In this document: positions 42,982-52,728 of the stretch, piece by piece | How positions within the stretch are numbered: the stretch's first letter is position 1 | Layout: each line of letters starts with the position of its first letter | Assembly: GCA_947579665.1 (NCBI GenBank) | Contig: CANPUZ010000046.1 | Span: 992,001-1,056,000 of the forward strand | DNA length: 64,000 nucleotides | Reading direction: 5' to 3' | Source of the DNA: Sympetrum striolatum | Lineage: Eukaryota; Arthropoda; Insecta; Odonata; Libellulidae | Translations under genes and position numbers: made by a program | Notes under the pieces: model-generated | What the model was told of the DNA's origin: nothing | The model's input: the letters and a program-made list of their open reading frames with translations, nothing else | Database searches by the model: none

Positions 42982-43330
42982 ATGAGGTCCAGGCTCACTT
43001 TTGACAGAATAAGGATTCCAGAAAGTCCCATTCTTCCTTCCCTCTTCCAGCAAACAATTCCAACCGTGACGTCACACAAATCCTTAGGCGTGATTCTAGT
43101 TAAATCGTTAAACTGGAAATTACATGCAAAAGCCAAATTGGAGCAAAAAAACCTCATATCCGCTCATTTCTGCTTCAAGCCCCCTTCTCACTGAGGATAA
43201 AATACGTCTTTTCAATACCACCTTTCTTCCAATCATTCTGTATGCCTCTCCCATCACTTTTAATAGGACCTTAAATGTAATTTACAAATACGAAGTCTTT
43301 TACTGCCTAATAGATAGGAATTGATGGCTA
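42982..43330 (+). pseudogene. Jockey-type RT fragment
   Basis: The first frame reads KSLGVILVKSLNWKLHAKAK, the second LTEDKIRLFNTTFLPIILYA and SPITFNRTLN. This is the post-palm LGVxLDxxLxWxxH...LxxxxKxxLxxxxxxPxxxYASP block. One frameshift near 43170. Lies 9 bp from the start of the minus-strand gag remnant, in divergent orientation. Confidence 0.62.
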
Positions 43331-43639
43331 AAAGATGCTTCACCTGGTTCTGTGTGTGTTGTATTAATATGAAGAAGTTTTAATTACGTGCTTTTCGTCC
43401 ACTACGTCAATCATTAGTTCTCCCTCCTCTTGCCTGTGCTCTCTATGTCTTCCCTTGGTAACGTCTAATTTGGCAAAGAATTGCCTTTATTAAAAAAGAC
43501 GTAAAGACACCATGCAACTCAGCTCTAACAGAAATCTTTCTAAGGGAATTATCCCAATTTTCTTATTCAGGGAAATTAAATGTTAAAGCTCAACACTTAT
43601 GATGAATCGGGATAATTAACAGTATTCAGTGTTACTGTT
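43331..43639. other. Degraded flank, no supported gene
   Basis: May include further decayed RT sequence (CALYVFPW, LFVH fragments), but nothing firm. Confidence 0.4.
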
Positions 43640-44355
43640 AGTCACTTTTTATCAATGGATCTCGGAGCAGACTGGATTCAGCCCAAACTGAAAGTCAAGT
43701 TGCTAGCTGACTCATCCCAATTAGCACAGGTTGAACAATTGGGGCCCGAAGATAGGCTGAGGGTGGGGGATCCAGGGCTTGTAGGTCCCAGGCGATTGCC
43801 TCAGCGCTCCTTAGCGGTCTCCTCCAGGATGCGTGTGATCCTCTACGTCTGCTGTCGTTCCTCCTTCTCCTGCATCCACGTTGACACCCAGAGTTTCTCA
43901 CTTAAACGGGGTGTCCCGAGCCTACAGTCCTGGGGCCGAGCCGGCGGAGTTCTCCACTCGAACGGGGCTGGTATTTTTGGTTCCCAAATGGGGAGCTATG
44001 CGCTCAAACGCCAAAGGGGTGCTGTTCCTGTTGCAGAGCTATGCGCTTGATCGACAACGGGTTTGGTTCCTATTGCGTACCTATGTGCTCAAACTACAAC
44101 AGGTTACAGGGGGAGTTATTCACTCGAGTGTGCTGCCGTCCTCTCTACCCTGAATTGACTTCCCTGGACTCCAGGCTGGACCTTTATACTCTCATCCCCA
44201 GCGTCACGGGGAGTGAAAGAAACAGCGTCGGGGGATCAAAAAGTAACAGCAGCGGGGTTAAGGGTCAGCGGGGGTGTAACTGGAACAGCGAAGGGTTGAA
44301 TGTAACAGCGGTGATGAACTGACGTGCTTTTCGGTCACCCAGGCGATTGCCGTGT
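43640..44355 (-). promoter_or_regulatory. G module, copy 4
   Basis: Starts GATACACGGCAATCGCCTGG at about 44355 and has the TATA box (complement of 44183-44188), repeated GAGCGCATAGCTCC leader blocks and GGATCCCCCACCCTC. It diverges after the GGGCCCCAATTG block near 43740, so the gene-proximal end is lost. No MQTRSQ gene follows. Confidence 0.65.
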
Positions 44356-44639
44356 ATCAAGAGTAGATACATATTAGAAGATAATTACCAAACCAAGAAT
44401 TATAATTACCTGATTTGCAATCACTTTGTCAATAAATAGCTCACTCTCCTTTTGCTTCAGCTCTAAGTTAATATCTTGTGATATCTAAATAATATCTATA
44501 TCGATATGTAGGTACCAAAAAATATTAAAATTACAGTTACATACAACTACATATCAATATTTATACAAACACACAGTGCATGTTAAAATACAATTAAGGG
44601 TTCCAAAGGTTAATACATAAAGAGTTTGCAATAAACAGC

Positions 44640-44785
44640 TGAGGTTGCGACATTAATTAGCCAGTTTTTGATTGCCACTTTCACACACCTTATGGAATTC
44701 ATATTTAACGATTCTAATGGTAATTTGTTAAATTCTGTTGGTATTATATATTCAAAAGAGTTTCTACCATAACTGGTATATAATC
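44640..44785 (-). pseudogene. LINE RT C-terminal tail, copy 2
   Basis: The minus frame reads YGRNSFEYIIPTEFNKLPLE, then SIRCVKVAIKNWLI. Same fragment as 36505-36645, here fused at about 44779 to the OB-like gene copy 4. The preceding 44550-44640 is its 3' UTR. Confidence 0.6.
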
Positions 44786-45200
44786 CCTCACCTCACCCAT
44801 AGATTTATAGACTTCAAGGGAAGCCAATAAATCAAATTTTAATGAATTGAATTCATGCAAGGTAAAGACGTAAGGATGGCTTTTAATTAAGTATCTAAAG
44901 AATTCAATTCTTTCATACGAATCTCTGGTAACAAGTAGTTTTTTTAAAAAAATTATATCTTTTTCTTGTAGGCGTTTATACAGTGTAGGGAGTTCTAATC
45001 TTCTCAAGTCTCTCCCTTCGTCCGAAATAATCAATTTAATTGTTCTTTCGTCTCTTATCACCCTGTCCACTTTGTAGAGCCAGTCTTCCGTTAATTCCCC
45101 TATCTGTATTGTGGGGATATCTTCCCCCAACTCATTCACAAAAACCCATAGAAAAAAATAAAAAAACACAAATAATTTTAAAATAGGTGGAAAGAAGAAA
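44779..45200 (-). pseudogene. OB-fold-like domain gene, copy 4
   Basis: Same core as copy 3 (IGELTEDWLYKVDRVIRDER, RRLELPTLYKRLQEKDIIFL, VTRDSYERIEFFRYLIKSHP) after the T-rich intron-like lead-in. It is cut after MGEVRDY by the RT tail. The open frame continues upstream to 45352 only through unrelated LINE 3' sequence. Confidence 0.5.
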
Positions 45201-45552
45201 TAGCATGATAAACATATACTTTCAGAGTGCCAGAAATACTCCCACCTACGTACACAGAACGTAATTTCAATGACATTGAAAGAAATCCTGGGAAATGACA
45301 GCAGCATGATACATCTAGTTATATCTTTTATGAGAACCACAGGACTTTTCAAAAATGAAAGGACTGATTTATCACACTTTTAAACATTTTATAAACTAAT
45401 AATGGTTTAATCCTCTTTGAACATACCTACCCTTGTATTGTGAATACAGTCATATTGTATTCTTTTTAATGTTAAAGGGAAGAACTGATATATTTATGTC
45501 GTAGTGAAGGTGCAAAATTGTGTCGAGGCACCTTACAAATTTACTACTACTC
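45200..45552 (+). repeat. LINE 3' end, copy of 57598-57914
   Basis: AAACATATACTTTCAGAGTGCCAG through GGCACCTTACAAATTTACTA matches 57598-57914 over about 330 bp at roughly 90% by eye. It starts in the VKHILTECQKY zinc-finger codons and ends in a (CTA) tail, so it is a short 5'-truncated copy. Confidence 0.75.
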
Positions 45553-45629
45553 TTCATCTCTGAAAGTATAAAGCTGGCATGACAATTTTTCGTAATTTGA
45601 ATATAATTTTTGAGTCTATACTTCCTTCC

Positions 45630-45926
45630 TCAACAAGTGTGGTGGTGGCACCTCAACTTAGCAACAAGTACTCGTGTTTCAAGTCGGTACTCATCATTAA
45701 GTCTCACAAGCCAGAAGGGTCGCTTCTTTGCGTTGGTTGTGAACAAACCATTGGTTTTATCTTGTCCCATTCTTATCAAACCGAATATTGATGACAAAAT
45801 CTTTTTGAAACAGGCAATAATACTTGAAACAAATCCGGAGACACCGCTATTAGTTTCTGTGCTTACGTTTAAAACTGTTGAGTATGAAATTTCCTGTGAA
45901 ACAATTGCACTGAAAACTGTCAACAA
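45630..45926 (-). CDS. 98-codon ORF, unrecognised
   Basis: The frame begins next to a TTGTTGACAG acceptor-like site and reads VFSAIVSQEISYSTVLNVST, then KRPFWLVRLNDEYRLETRVL. It follows, on the same strand, the duplicated exon block at 45935-46300, so it may be the next exon of that gene. Intact but with no family match I can name. Confidence 0.25.
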   Translation of the reverse strand: MLTVFSAIVSQEISYSTVLNVSTETNSGVSGFVSSIIACFKKILSSIFGLIRMGQDKTNGLFTTNAKKRPFWLVRLNDEYRLETRVLVAKLRCHHHTC

Positions 45927-45934
45927 GAAATTCT

Positions 45935-46300
45935 AGTCAAATCTCAAGCAACATCCAATGAATTTTTTATATCATCGTATTTTCCAGTGAAAGTCAAAAG
46001 AATAATTAACAAATGCAATGATCACCACTTTTGATGAACACGACCCATGATCAACATTAACAATGTTACTGTCATTATGCAATTCTGGTTCAATGCCAGA
46101 TCCCTGAAGAAAAAGAACAGTAATGTGAAGATATCAAATCCAGAAAATAACATTTAATTGCCAAAGAGCAACTTAATATTATTTTCACCTCCATGTCCAT
46201 TGACTCTTTTTAACTCTTTAGGCATCTGCCATTCTTCTATCTCAATTTCTTCATTAGTTGGAACCTAGCAAAGATTATAATTTCCACTAAGTTCTCTATA
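45935..46300 (-). pseudogene. Duplicated exon block, copy 1
   Basis: About 365 bp, over 90% identical by eye to 51792-52155. Contains an acceptor TTTGCTAG and an open exon VPTNEEIEIEEWQMPKELKR (46264 on the minus strand), a donor GGAG|GTGAAA, then an acceptor TTTCTTCAG and a second open stretch GSGIEPELHNDSNIVNVDHG. Splice phases do not join cleanly, so the exon model is uncertain. The gene is unrecognised. Confidence 0.4.
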
Positions 46301-46562
46301 ACGTTTTAATTACTACAACTGTGAAATGCTCATTAACCGTTTAAACAGCCAATAGCAGTACAATATATAAGCCAAACAAGTTTTTATCCTATAAATCTAA
46401 TAACTTATATTTCATTAATAATAACATAAGTTAAACTACAACAACTGAGGCACATTTATTGCTTGCTATTAGTAATGTAATTCTATGAGACGTACGCACA
46501 ACATTAGGAAAAGAGCGAATGTTATATTTATCATTGTCCACCATCTATCACCACTTCGACAC

Positions 46563-46659
46563 CTTTCCATGGTAATATAGGTTCCCATAAACTAACCGAA
46601 TGAGTAGAATCACAGGCCATGGAAGTTTCATCGTTATCTTTATTGCCTCGGATAGAATC
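46563..46659 (-). CDS. Candidate internal exon, unrecognised gene
   Basis: Acceptor TTGCATTTAG, open exon DSIRGNKDNDETSMACDSTH and SVSLWEPILPWK, then a possible donor AAAG|GTGTCG at 46563 or a second GT 15 bases on, which would restore phase with the exon at 46264. It lies on the same strand between the nucleocapsid-like gene and the duplicated exon block. Confidence 0.3.
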
Positions 46660-46707
46660 CTAAATGCAATTTAAAGTACGACAAATTATCAGAATATGTA
46701 GTTAATG

Positions 46708-47987
46708 TACAGGATTAAATTCTTTGAAATCAAAGACATTCTTCACTGCTTTGCATACGGCCTCATACATGTCTTCTTCTTTCATGTAGCTATCTTATAT
46801 GGTCTTCATGGTGTCACTACGACTTTCACCCTTATCACTAGCCAGAATCTTGTAATTCCTCAGGTGGGCAATTCTTGTCTTATTGTCAAGCAGGCGCTCA
46901 TCCATGGCAACTTTAATATACTTTGCAATTTCATTAAGGATCATATTCAGAGGAGTAGTGCTATGGTTCTTGTTAATCACCTGATTGAAGCAGTACTGAT
47001 GAATCATGTACAGCTTAATCAGCCTTGTCTTATGAACAATAGGAATCATTGATCCAAATGCAGGAGTCATCCTCTGAACTGGTTAGTTAGGAGGAAGACT
47101 ACATCTAGGTACAATGGGGAGGACACTTATGACATGTTAACCATGGGAAAGACAGAGCTATCCTGGATATGGTGACATGACTTTCAAGAGTTGGTGCAGT
47201 TGTGTGAATGTTGTATTTCAATAAAAGAGTCTTCAGTCTAGCTGTGCTTTTCACCTTTCTGTCCATTCTAGGAACATTGGTTCCCCTCTCACAGAATAAG
47301 ACAATTAAGCTCTGCACGTCTTTCTTCGTGTCAGTTCCACCCTTGGCAATAAGATGATCCATTATGTCTTGTGGGCTGAAACCTTCGTACTGGAAATCTT
47401 CCTTAGCTTCCTTAATGAAAGCTTCATCTTGGAAGGCATCTGTGAAGATTCTCAGTAGATAAGCTAAAGTTGTTTCGTCATTCCTCTTAGGCCCATCATA
47501 TTTGCTTGTTGTTGCCACGTCTGAATCTGAGCCTGACTCTATAATAGTGTTGTCACTTGTGTTCGGGGTCTCTTCAACTTTTTGTGTTAGAGAAGTTGAC
47601 TGCCACTCGTCTCTCTCAGTAAAAGCCTGAGTTAAATCTGCAAGTGGCAGAATCCTCGTACTCAGGTAGTCCCTCTACTTCTTCACCAGTACTTGCAAAG
47701 ATAGTTATAGCCCTAATGTATCTGTTACTTATGGGGGCTGTATTTAACCTTTTAGGGAAGTTTAAGGTCTTCAGAAGTGCTGCAATCAATCTTTTGACTC
47801 TATTATGAAGGATAGTTGAGGCCTGACAGAAAGCAATTTCCTCTACAGGCCAAGGTTCCTCTACAATGGTGCGCAACTCTTCGTTGGAGCTAAATTCGAA
47901 GTTGAGATTTAACTCAGTTAGCTCACCAACAAATTTGTTGAACTCTGCCGATAACCACAACCTTAAGGGATGATAGTGTTCACTCAT
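46708..47987 (-). pseudogene. Phenuivirus-nucleocapsid-like endogenous viral element with extra N- and C-terminal parts
   Basis: Central part (about 47480-46860): FQYEGFSPQDIMDHLIAKGG, KKDVQSLIVLFCERG, a VTISRIALSFPWLTC segment, MTPAFGSMIP, then KLYMIHQYCFNQVIN. The order (YxGFxxxxIxxxLxxKGG, KDVxxLIxxxxxRG, SRIAxxFPWLTC, HxxxxxxxxxIN) is that of the Tenui/Phlebo N fold, which coats RNA genomes of segmented negative-strand viruses. Before it are about 120 residues starting MSEHYHPLRLWLSAEFNKF and an acidic linker; after it a tail ending KEFNPVH. Breaks: frameshift near 47660, frame change near 47080-47105, one stop at 46795. Such sequences are known as integrated copies in arthropods; the flanking extensions are unusual. 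No other viral segment is seen. Confidence 0.68.
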
Positions 47988-48617
47988 GGATATCCTAGGG
48001 TTGTTAGTGTTATCAGTTAATTCTCAATTATGTGCTGTCTATGTGTTGTCCCGTTTCCTGCCGTCTGCCGCCGAGCACCAGGCCCTGCTAAATGCCACTG
48101 TCGCCAACCTACGCGGCTCTCAACCAGTTCCTTGGACTAGTAATTCTTTTTTAACCAAGCATTATCTTTCGTGACGTGTGTAGATGGTGGTGATTTAAAA
48201 AGCCACGTATTGCATCATTTGTTCTGTACATCGAGTATTGCCAGTTCTTTAATAATGTGCTCTCCATCACTTCCAAGGAAACCTTGAAACTCGATTATCG
48301 CACTCATTCCGGTTAACTTCCAACATAAGAGGTTTTTAAGCTCGATGCCAGAGGTCAAGAGTATATCATGGTAGGCAATCGACATAAAGGAAAATTAATT
48401 CTGCGCGAGCAGTTGACCTCTTACACACACACTCAGAGAATAATCGATTATTCGATCTTTAATATCTGAAAATCGAGTTTGCTCTTGCTTGGTGTGATGG
48501 AGGTGATGGCAAGGAATCTTTGAAGGTTAATGCTTTCATTTTTCAATATATCAAGAGATGGAGTTATCAATTCCGAAAACTTAGAAGATTGCCCCACTCA
48601 ACAGAATTAATGTTAAA
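47988..48617. other. No recognisable gene
   Basis: Promoter side of the minus-strand nucleocapsid-like gene; no TATA box assigned. A 62-codon plus frame is unsupported. Confidence 0.45.
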
Positions 48618-49070
48618 TTACCCACACCCTACGTTTTTGAACAATAGGTATCGGCACCCAAAATAATTTTCATAGAAAAACCAACGAAAAGACAATGGTT
48701 TCTTTACACCAGTTGAAAAAAAGTTGTTAACCAGCTGTTTTTGAGTAACAATAGTAGCCCATTCAGACATGGAGATAAGAACACTTTTCTTATTTGTCTG
48801 AGTAAATTGCATGACTGCTTCGAAGTCTGCGGTCGGATCAAATGCAATGCATATACTTTTTGATTTTACACCATTCAAATAGTTAACAGTCTGATGCAGA
48901 AGATTGCAGCCGCAAGAATAGGTCTTGGGAAGACATTCATTAGGTCTCTTCCTTTTGATGGAGACGCTTCCTCCTCCAGCATGCTGACTTACGACTGATG
49001 TGAAACTTGTTTTAAGAGGGGGTGGCAGAGGGGTAGGTTCATAAGTAAGTATTGAGATAATCCATTGAGA
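48618..49070 (-). pseudogene. Unrecognised ORF of the virus-like cluster
   Basis: Open stretches read TSVVSQHAGGGSVSIKRKRP, NLLHQTVNYLNGVKSKSICI and VLISMSEWATIVTQKQLVNN, ending FKNVGCG. It resembles one protein of about 150 residues with a basic nuclear-signal-like KRKRP. No known motif. Shares strand and spacing with the 49588-49974 ORF, and the two may be halves of one gene. Confidence 0.35.
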
Positions 49071-49587
49071 AATATATTATAACATTATCAACATTTGACT
49101 CGAGTTTGTGCGACTGGATGATGTGAACAGTGACATTTATTACATACATATTATGTAATTAGGATTATAGGTTTTGATGGGAGGGAAAGGGGTGGGGGAG
49201 GGGTTGGTTAGGTTGGGGGTAAGGGAAATTTCTCGAGGGCGTCCAACTTCCTTTGTTTTGGCGGTGGAGTAGTCTTGGAGCAAAGGAACTGGTATGTCCA
49301 TTGTCTATGAGGTGGTTAACGAAGGCAGATTCCCAACCTGAAGCATCTTCTGAGTTCTGATGCCCTAACCGTTATCGGGCATTTAATTTTTTAAATTTAT
49401 TTGCTATGGCGTTTCACAACATTCTGCCTGAACATCTTGATCCACCTAGATCCTTTTGCAGGCAAAAAACAAGTCTCACCCTGCACCCACTTGGAGGGAA
49501 CAGCCTCAACAGAATCGTCCTTAATGAAGTGGACAATACTGTACTTACACCTGTACAATAAGATATCACAATCAAATTCACTCTCAC
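49071..49587. other. No recognisable gene
   Basis: Contains a GGGAGGGAAAGGGGTGGGGGAGG purine run near 49180. Could be an intron or spacer between the two unrecognised ORFs. Confidence 0.4.
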
Positions 49588-49974
49588 CTAAAAGGCATGC
49601 AGAAGGGGTAATGCAGCTAATGAACCCCTATCAGTAGGTAGCATTATGCACTTGCGTATAAGATCATTCAGGTGAAGCATGGTGAGTGACTCTGAAAGTT
49701 CACCCACCTCACAGATATTAATCTCTCTTGATTCGATGGGATAATCGTACCAACTCCTGTTTTGGGAGAATACCTTTTCCACCACATGAATGTTAGGAAG
49801 ACACTTCAAGAAGATCACTACGAAAGCGCATTTCCCACTGTTTAAAAGCACACTATTGGGCGCATCTATAGTCAAAGTATGTTTTTCAGTCTTTATATTG
49901 AATTGCATTTGCACCGCACTACACTGGAACTGGACCACTTTCATGGTGATACAGTAACCCCTTCCCACTGTCAT
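49588..49974 (-). CDS. 128-codon ORF, unrecognised, virus-like cluster
   Basis: The intact frame reads VVQFQCSAVQMQFNIKTEKH, TLTIDAPNSVLLNSGKCAFV, then IHVVEKVFSQNRSWYDYPIE, SREINICEVGELSESL and HLNDLIRKCIMLPTD. Dense, non-repetitive protein-like composition, clearly not a shadow of anything else in the window. The start is an ATG at 49974, but an upstream exon is possible. No family could be named; it is one of the better candidates for an undescribed protein here. Confidence 0.42.
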   Translation of the reverse strand: MTVGRGYCITMKVVQFQCSAVQMQFNIKTEKHTLTIDAPNSVLLNSGKCAFVVIFLKCLPNIHVVEKVFSQNRSWYDYPIESREINICEVGELSESLTMLHLNDLIRKCIMLPTDRGSLAALPLLHAF

Positions 49975-50272
49975 TGATGCGATATACCAGGGAGATACGA
50001 AGACAAACCCACCTTGTCATCCACCGGTACACGGCATTCGATTATTTTCGTGAAATAGCTGTTAGAAAGTTAACAGGGCCAGCGACACAACCAAATAAGA
50101 AATAATGAAAGAATAAAAAAACAATAACTCTGTAAGACATTTATCAAGAATATTACCCTCAAATACAATACCACACAATAGTAATACTCAGCAAATTCGA
50201 AGTAGTCCTAGTCATTCATTCCTATTTACGGACAGGGAGATGGCACCTATGTGTGATAGCTGCTACTCTCAA
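49975..50272. other. Short spacer, no gene
   Basis: AT-rich; nothing supported. Confidence 0.4.
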
Positions 50273-50998
50273 CTAACCGTCGTAATTGCTAATGCAAATA
50301 ACCAAACCAGTGAACTTAATCATACGTCCTTTACTACACTTAACACTGGCAAGAAATTCCTTTCCTTCTAGTAGTCTTTTTAACAGGTTAATGCAATGAT
50401 ATTTCAAATCACACTCCTCGAATAAGACTATACGATGGTAATTAGGAAACAAACCAGCATACGCAAATTTACCTACATCGGGATAAAAAACATACTTCAT
50501 ATTAGATCTACCAATAATTGATTCGATTAAAGTACTTTTTCCTACATTACTATCACCGTATAAATACAATTGTTTTTTCTTATGACTACTATCAAAAACT
50601 GCATTGTTAAACCAATTTATAACTTCACCTGCCCAACCCGCCTACATCCTATCAAATTTACGTAAATTGGAAGACTACGTAAATTTAGACCAGTATTCTG
50701 AATGATATTGTTCGAGAAATTTATATTTATTAGAATGTTCTACGACAAAAGGATCTATGAAACAGAAAACACGACTCTTTTGTACCCATTTATAACATTG
50801 ATAATTAAAACTTAACTTGTTACTAGAAATATTAGTAAGTAAATTAAAATCTTCCTTAGAAACATACTTAAGGCAAGATTTCTCGCTACGGCAAGGCTGC
50901 AGGTCAATATGTACACCTTCAAATAAACTAGAAACAACTTCACGTAATTCACAACACACACAATTAAGCACATACTTACTGATTGTGAGCAATAGCAT
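50273..50998 (-). pseudogene. Rep-like gene: HUH motif-III region plus SF3 helicase
   Basis: Two ORFs (50998-50675 and 50569-50273) lie in the same frame, separated by two TAG codons at 50677-50675 and 50644-50642. First part: VHIDLQPCRSEKSCLKYVSK with YVSKED (residues 45-50), like motif III (Y-x-x-K) of rolling-circle Reps; motifs I and II are missing. Second part: Walker A GDSNVGKST (5-13), Walker B IVLFEE (47-52), motif C VICISN (90-95), i.e. an SF3 helicase. Known in CRESS-DNA viruses, parvoviruses and relatives, where it nicks and unwinds the replicon. Start lost (upstream in-frame TAA near 51000). Apart from the two stops the reading is intact, suggesting moderate age. It may be the C-terminal partner of the MQTRSQ genes. 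Confidence 0.68.
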
Positions 50999-51545
50999 GC
51001 CTTAGGAAACAGATTTGACATCAGGGGTGAGCCCAGAGACATCTTAGGCAATGACGCAGAGAATCTCAATAGAGTTTTACAGTTTCTTAAGGAAGCTGAT
51101 CTATACAAAAAAGTCCACAACCATCCTGGACAAAGATGTTTTACTATGTACTAGGAGTAAAGCTTCTTATTTATTTATTTTAGCTATTTATGATCTTCAG
51201 AGCCTTTGGCGTATTGGTGCAAATAACCTAAGGGTTGAGGCGCCTTAACCTAATACTGCTACCGAACTAGTGAAGATTACACAATATTATACATAAATTA
51301 AGTAGTATGGTTTGCAGAAACTTAACAAATAATTGTAATAATATTAACTTAGCCCCTAGGGAGAGTCCGACGTGATTTTACTACAAATTCAGAACACGTC
51401 ACTTGTCATCGAAAGAACGCACTCTCCTTCTTCAGGTGACGTCGATGAAGTCGTCAGCAGGGTTTGCTCTCGTGAAAAATGGCGTTCTTTTCAGGGAATT
51501 CCGCTTCTCGCAAACAGGAAGGGTAAAACAATGAAGCACAATAAT
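50999..51545. other. No recognisable gene
   Basis: Overlapping short frames on both strands; the 102-codon minus frame at 50812-51120 is a shadow of the Rep-like gene. Confidence 0.45.
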
Positions 51546-51737
51546 TCATAATGGAAGGGATAAACACAACAATAGAATTTCGTCTGCATCAACAGGCATC
51601 ACATTTTCAGCTCCTACTCTATCTTTGACGTCCTTATTTACGACATAACGAATGAATTGGTGGTGTAAACTGTGGTTTTCTGTCATAATCCGTAAAGCGA
51701 CACAATAACTATGGTTATCTAAGGCATAGACTAACAT
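51546..51737 (-). CDS. 63-codon ORF, unrecognised
   Basis: The frame reads MLVYALDNHSYCVALRIMTE, then YVVNKDVKDRVGAENVMPVD and ADEILLLCLSLPL. It follows the duplicated exon block copy 2 at nearly the position where the 98-codon ORF follows copy 1, but the sequences do not match. Weak evidence. Confidence 0.22.
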   Translation of the reverse strand: MLVYALDNHSYCVALRIMTENHSLHHQFIRYVVNKDVKDRVGAENVMPVDADEILLLCLSLPL

Positions 51738-51791
51738 TTACTGAAAATCGACATGAAATCTCTGCCTAAGAGATTTTCACGTACACCAACA

Positions 51792-52155
51792 TAGTCAAAT
51801 CTCAAACAACATCCAATGAATTTTTTATATGATCTTATTTTCCTGTGAAAGTGAAAAGAATTATCAACAAATGCAATGATCACTAATTTGATGAACAGGA
51901 CCCATGATCAATGCTAAGAATGTTACTGTTGGTGCGCAATTCTGTTTCAATGCCATATCCGTGAAGGAAATGAACAGTATAGCGAAGATATTAAATTCAG
52001 AAAATAACATTTAATTGCCAAAGAGCAACTTAATATTATTTTCACCTCCATGTCCATTGATCTTTTCAATTCCTCGGGCATCTGCTATTCTTCTATCTCA
52101 ATTTCTTCATTAGTTGGAACCTAGCAAAGATTATAATTTCCACTAAGTTTTCTAT
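51792..52155 (-). pseudogene. Duplicated exon block, copy 2
   Basis: Matches 45935-46300. The exon equivalent to VPTNEEIEIEEWQMP has a TAG in place of the tryptophan codon, and a TTCACAG acceptor-like site appears where copy 1 reads TTCACTG. A decayed duplicate. Confidence 0.45.
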
Positions 52156-52231
52156 AGATTAATTAAATTGGAATAATTTCAAGCGTTATTTAAGTTTTAA
52201 ACGTTTTTTTATTCTAACATTAATTTGTTTT

Positions 52232-52492
52232 TTATTGTAACGTTAGATACAATTCAATTTTTTCATTATTAAATTCCTTAACTTCTTCTTCATTCATGTT
52301 TAAATATGTCGGAAGAAATATCCTCTTCTCATTTCCCTCGTACTGGATGACAATTAGTGTGCCCATTCGAAATCATGTCCCTTGATTTTCAATTTTTTTA
52401 ATGGGGTATGTTTCCCCTTCTTCAAGGTTTCCTTTTTTTGAAAATTGAGCCTCTTCCTGCCTCCTTAGCAGAATCGACTTGATGTCAGCCAT
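52232..52492 (-). pseudogene. Small OB-like gene, 86 codons with one internal TGA
   Basis: A perfect acceptor CATTTTTTACAG stands directly before ATG at 52492, with an upstream donor GTAAGT at about 52532, so a 5' intron is likely. The frame reads MADIKSILLRRQEEAQFSKK, GETYPIKKIENQGT, TGA at 52375, then FRMGTLIVIQYEGNEKRIFL, PTYLNMNEEEVKEFNN and IELYLTLQ. Pattern TYPIxxIxxxxTxFxxxLIVxxEGxxKxxxLPxxL suggests a compact OB fold. Same frame before and after the TGA, so this is a single nonsense change. Sequence differs from the other OB-like family. Confidence 0.5.
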
Positions 52493-52728
52493 CTGTAAAA
52501 AATGAGGTAAACGATTACTTACATTACTCTGTTGAAAGATTGTATTTACTTCGTATACCAATTATCGTGATATCGATCTGAGGATGAGTGTTATTAGTTA
52601 CCAAGAACAATTACGTCCGTAGCAAAGTTTAAACAAAAAATAATCAGGCATATCAGCTTTTATAGAACAAATGAGAAAATGGTTAATTACATTTGAAAGT
52701 ATGAAGGTAGATTATGAAAACATGACTT

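Noticed and set aside
42759..43157. 132-codon minus ORF over the gag/RT junction
   Set aside because: It spans two oppositely oriented LINE remnants and matches neither.
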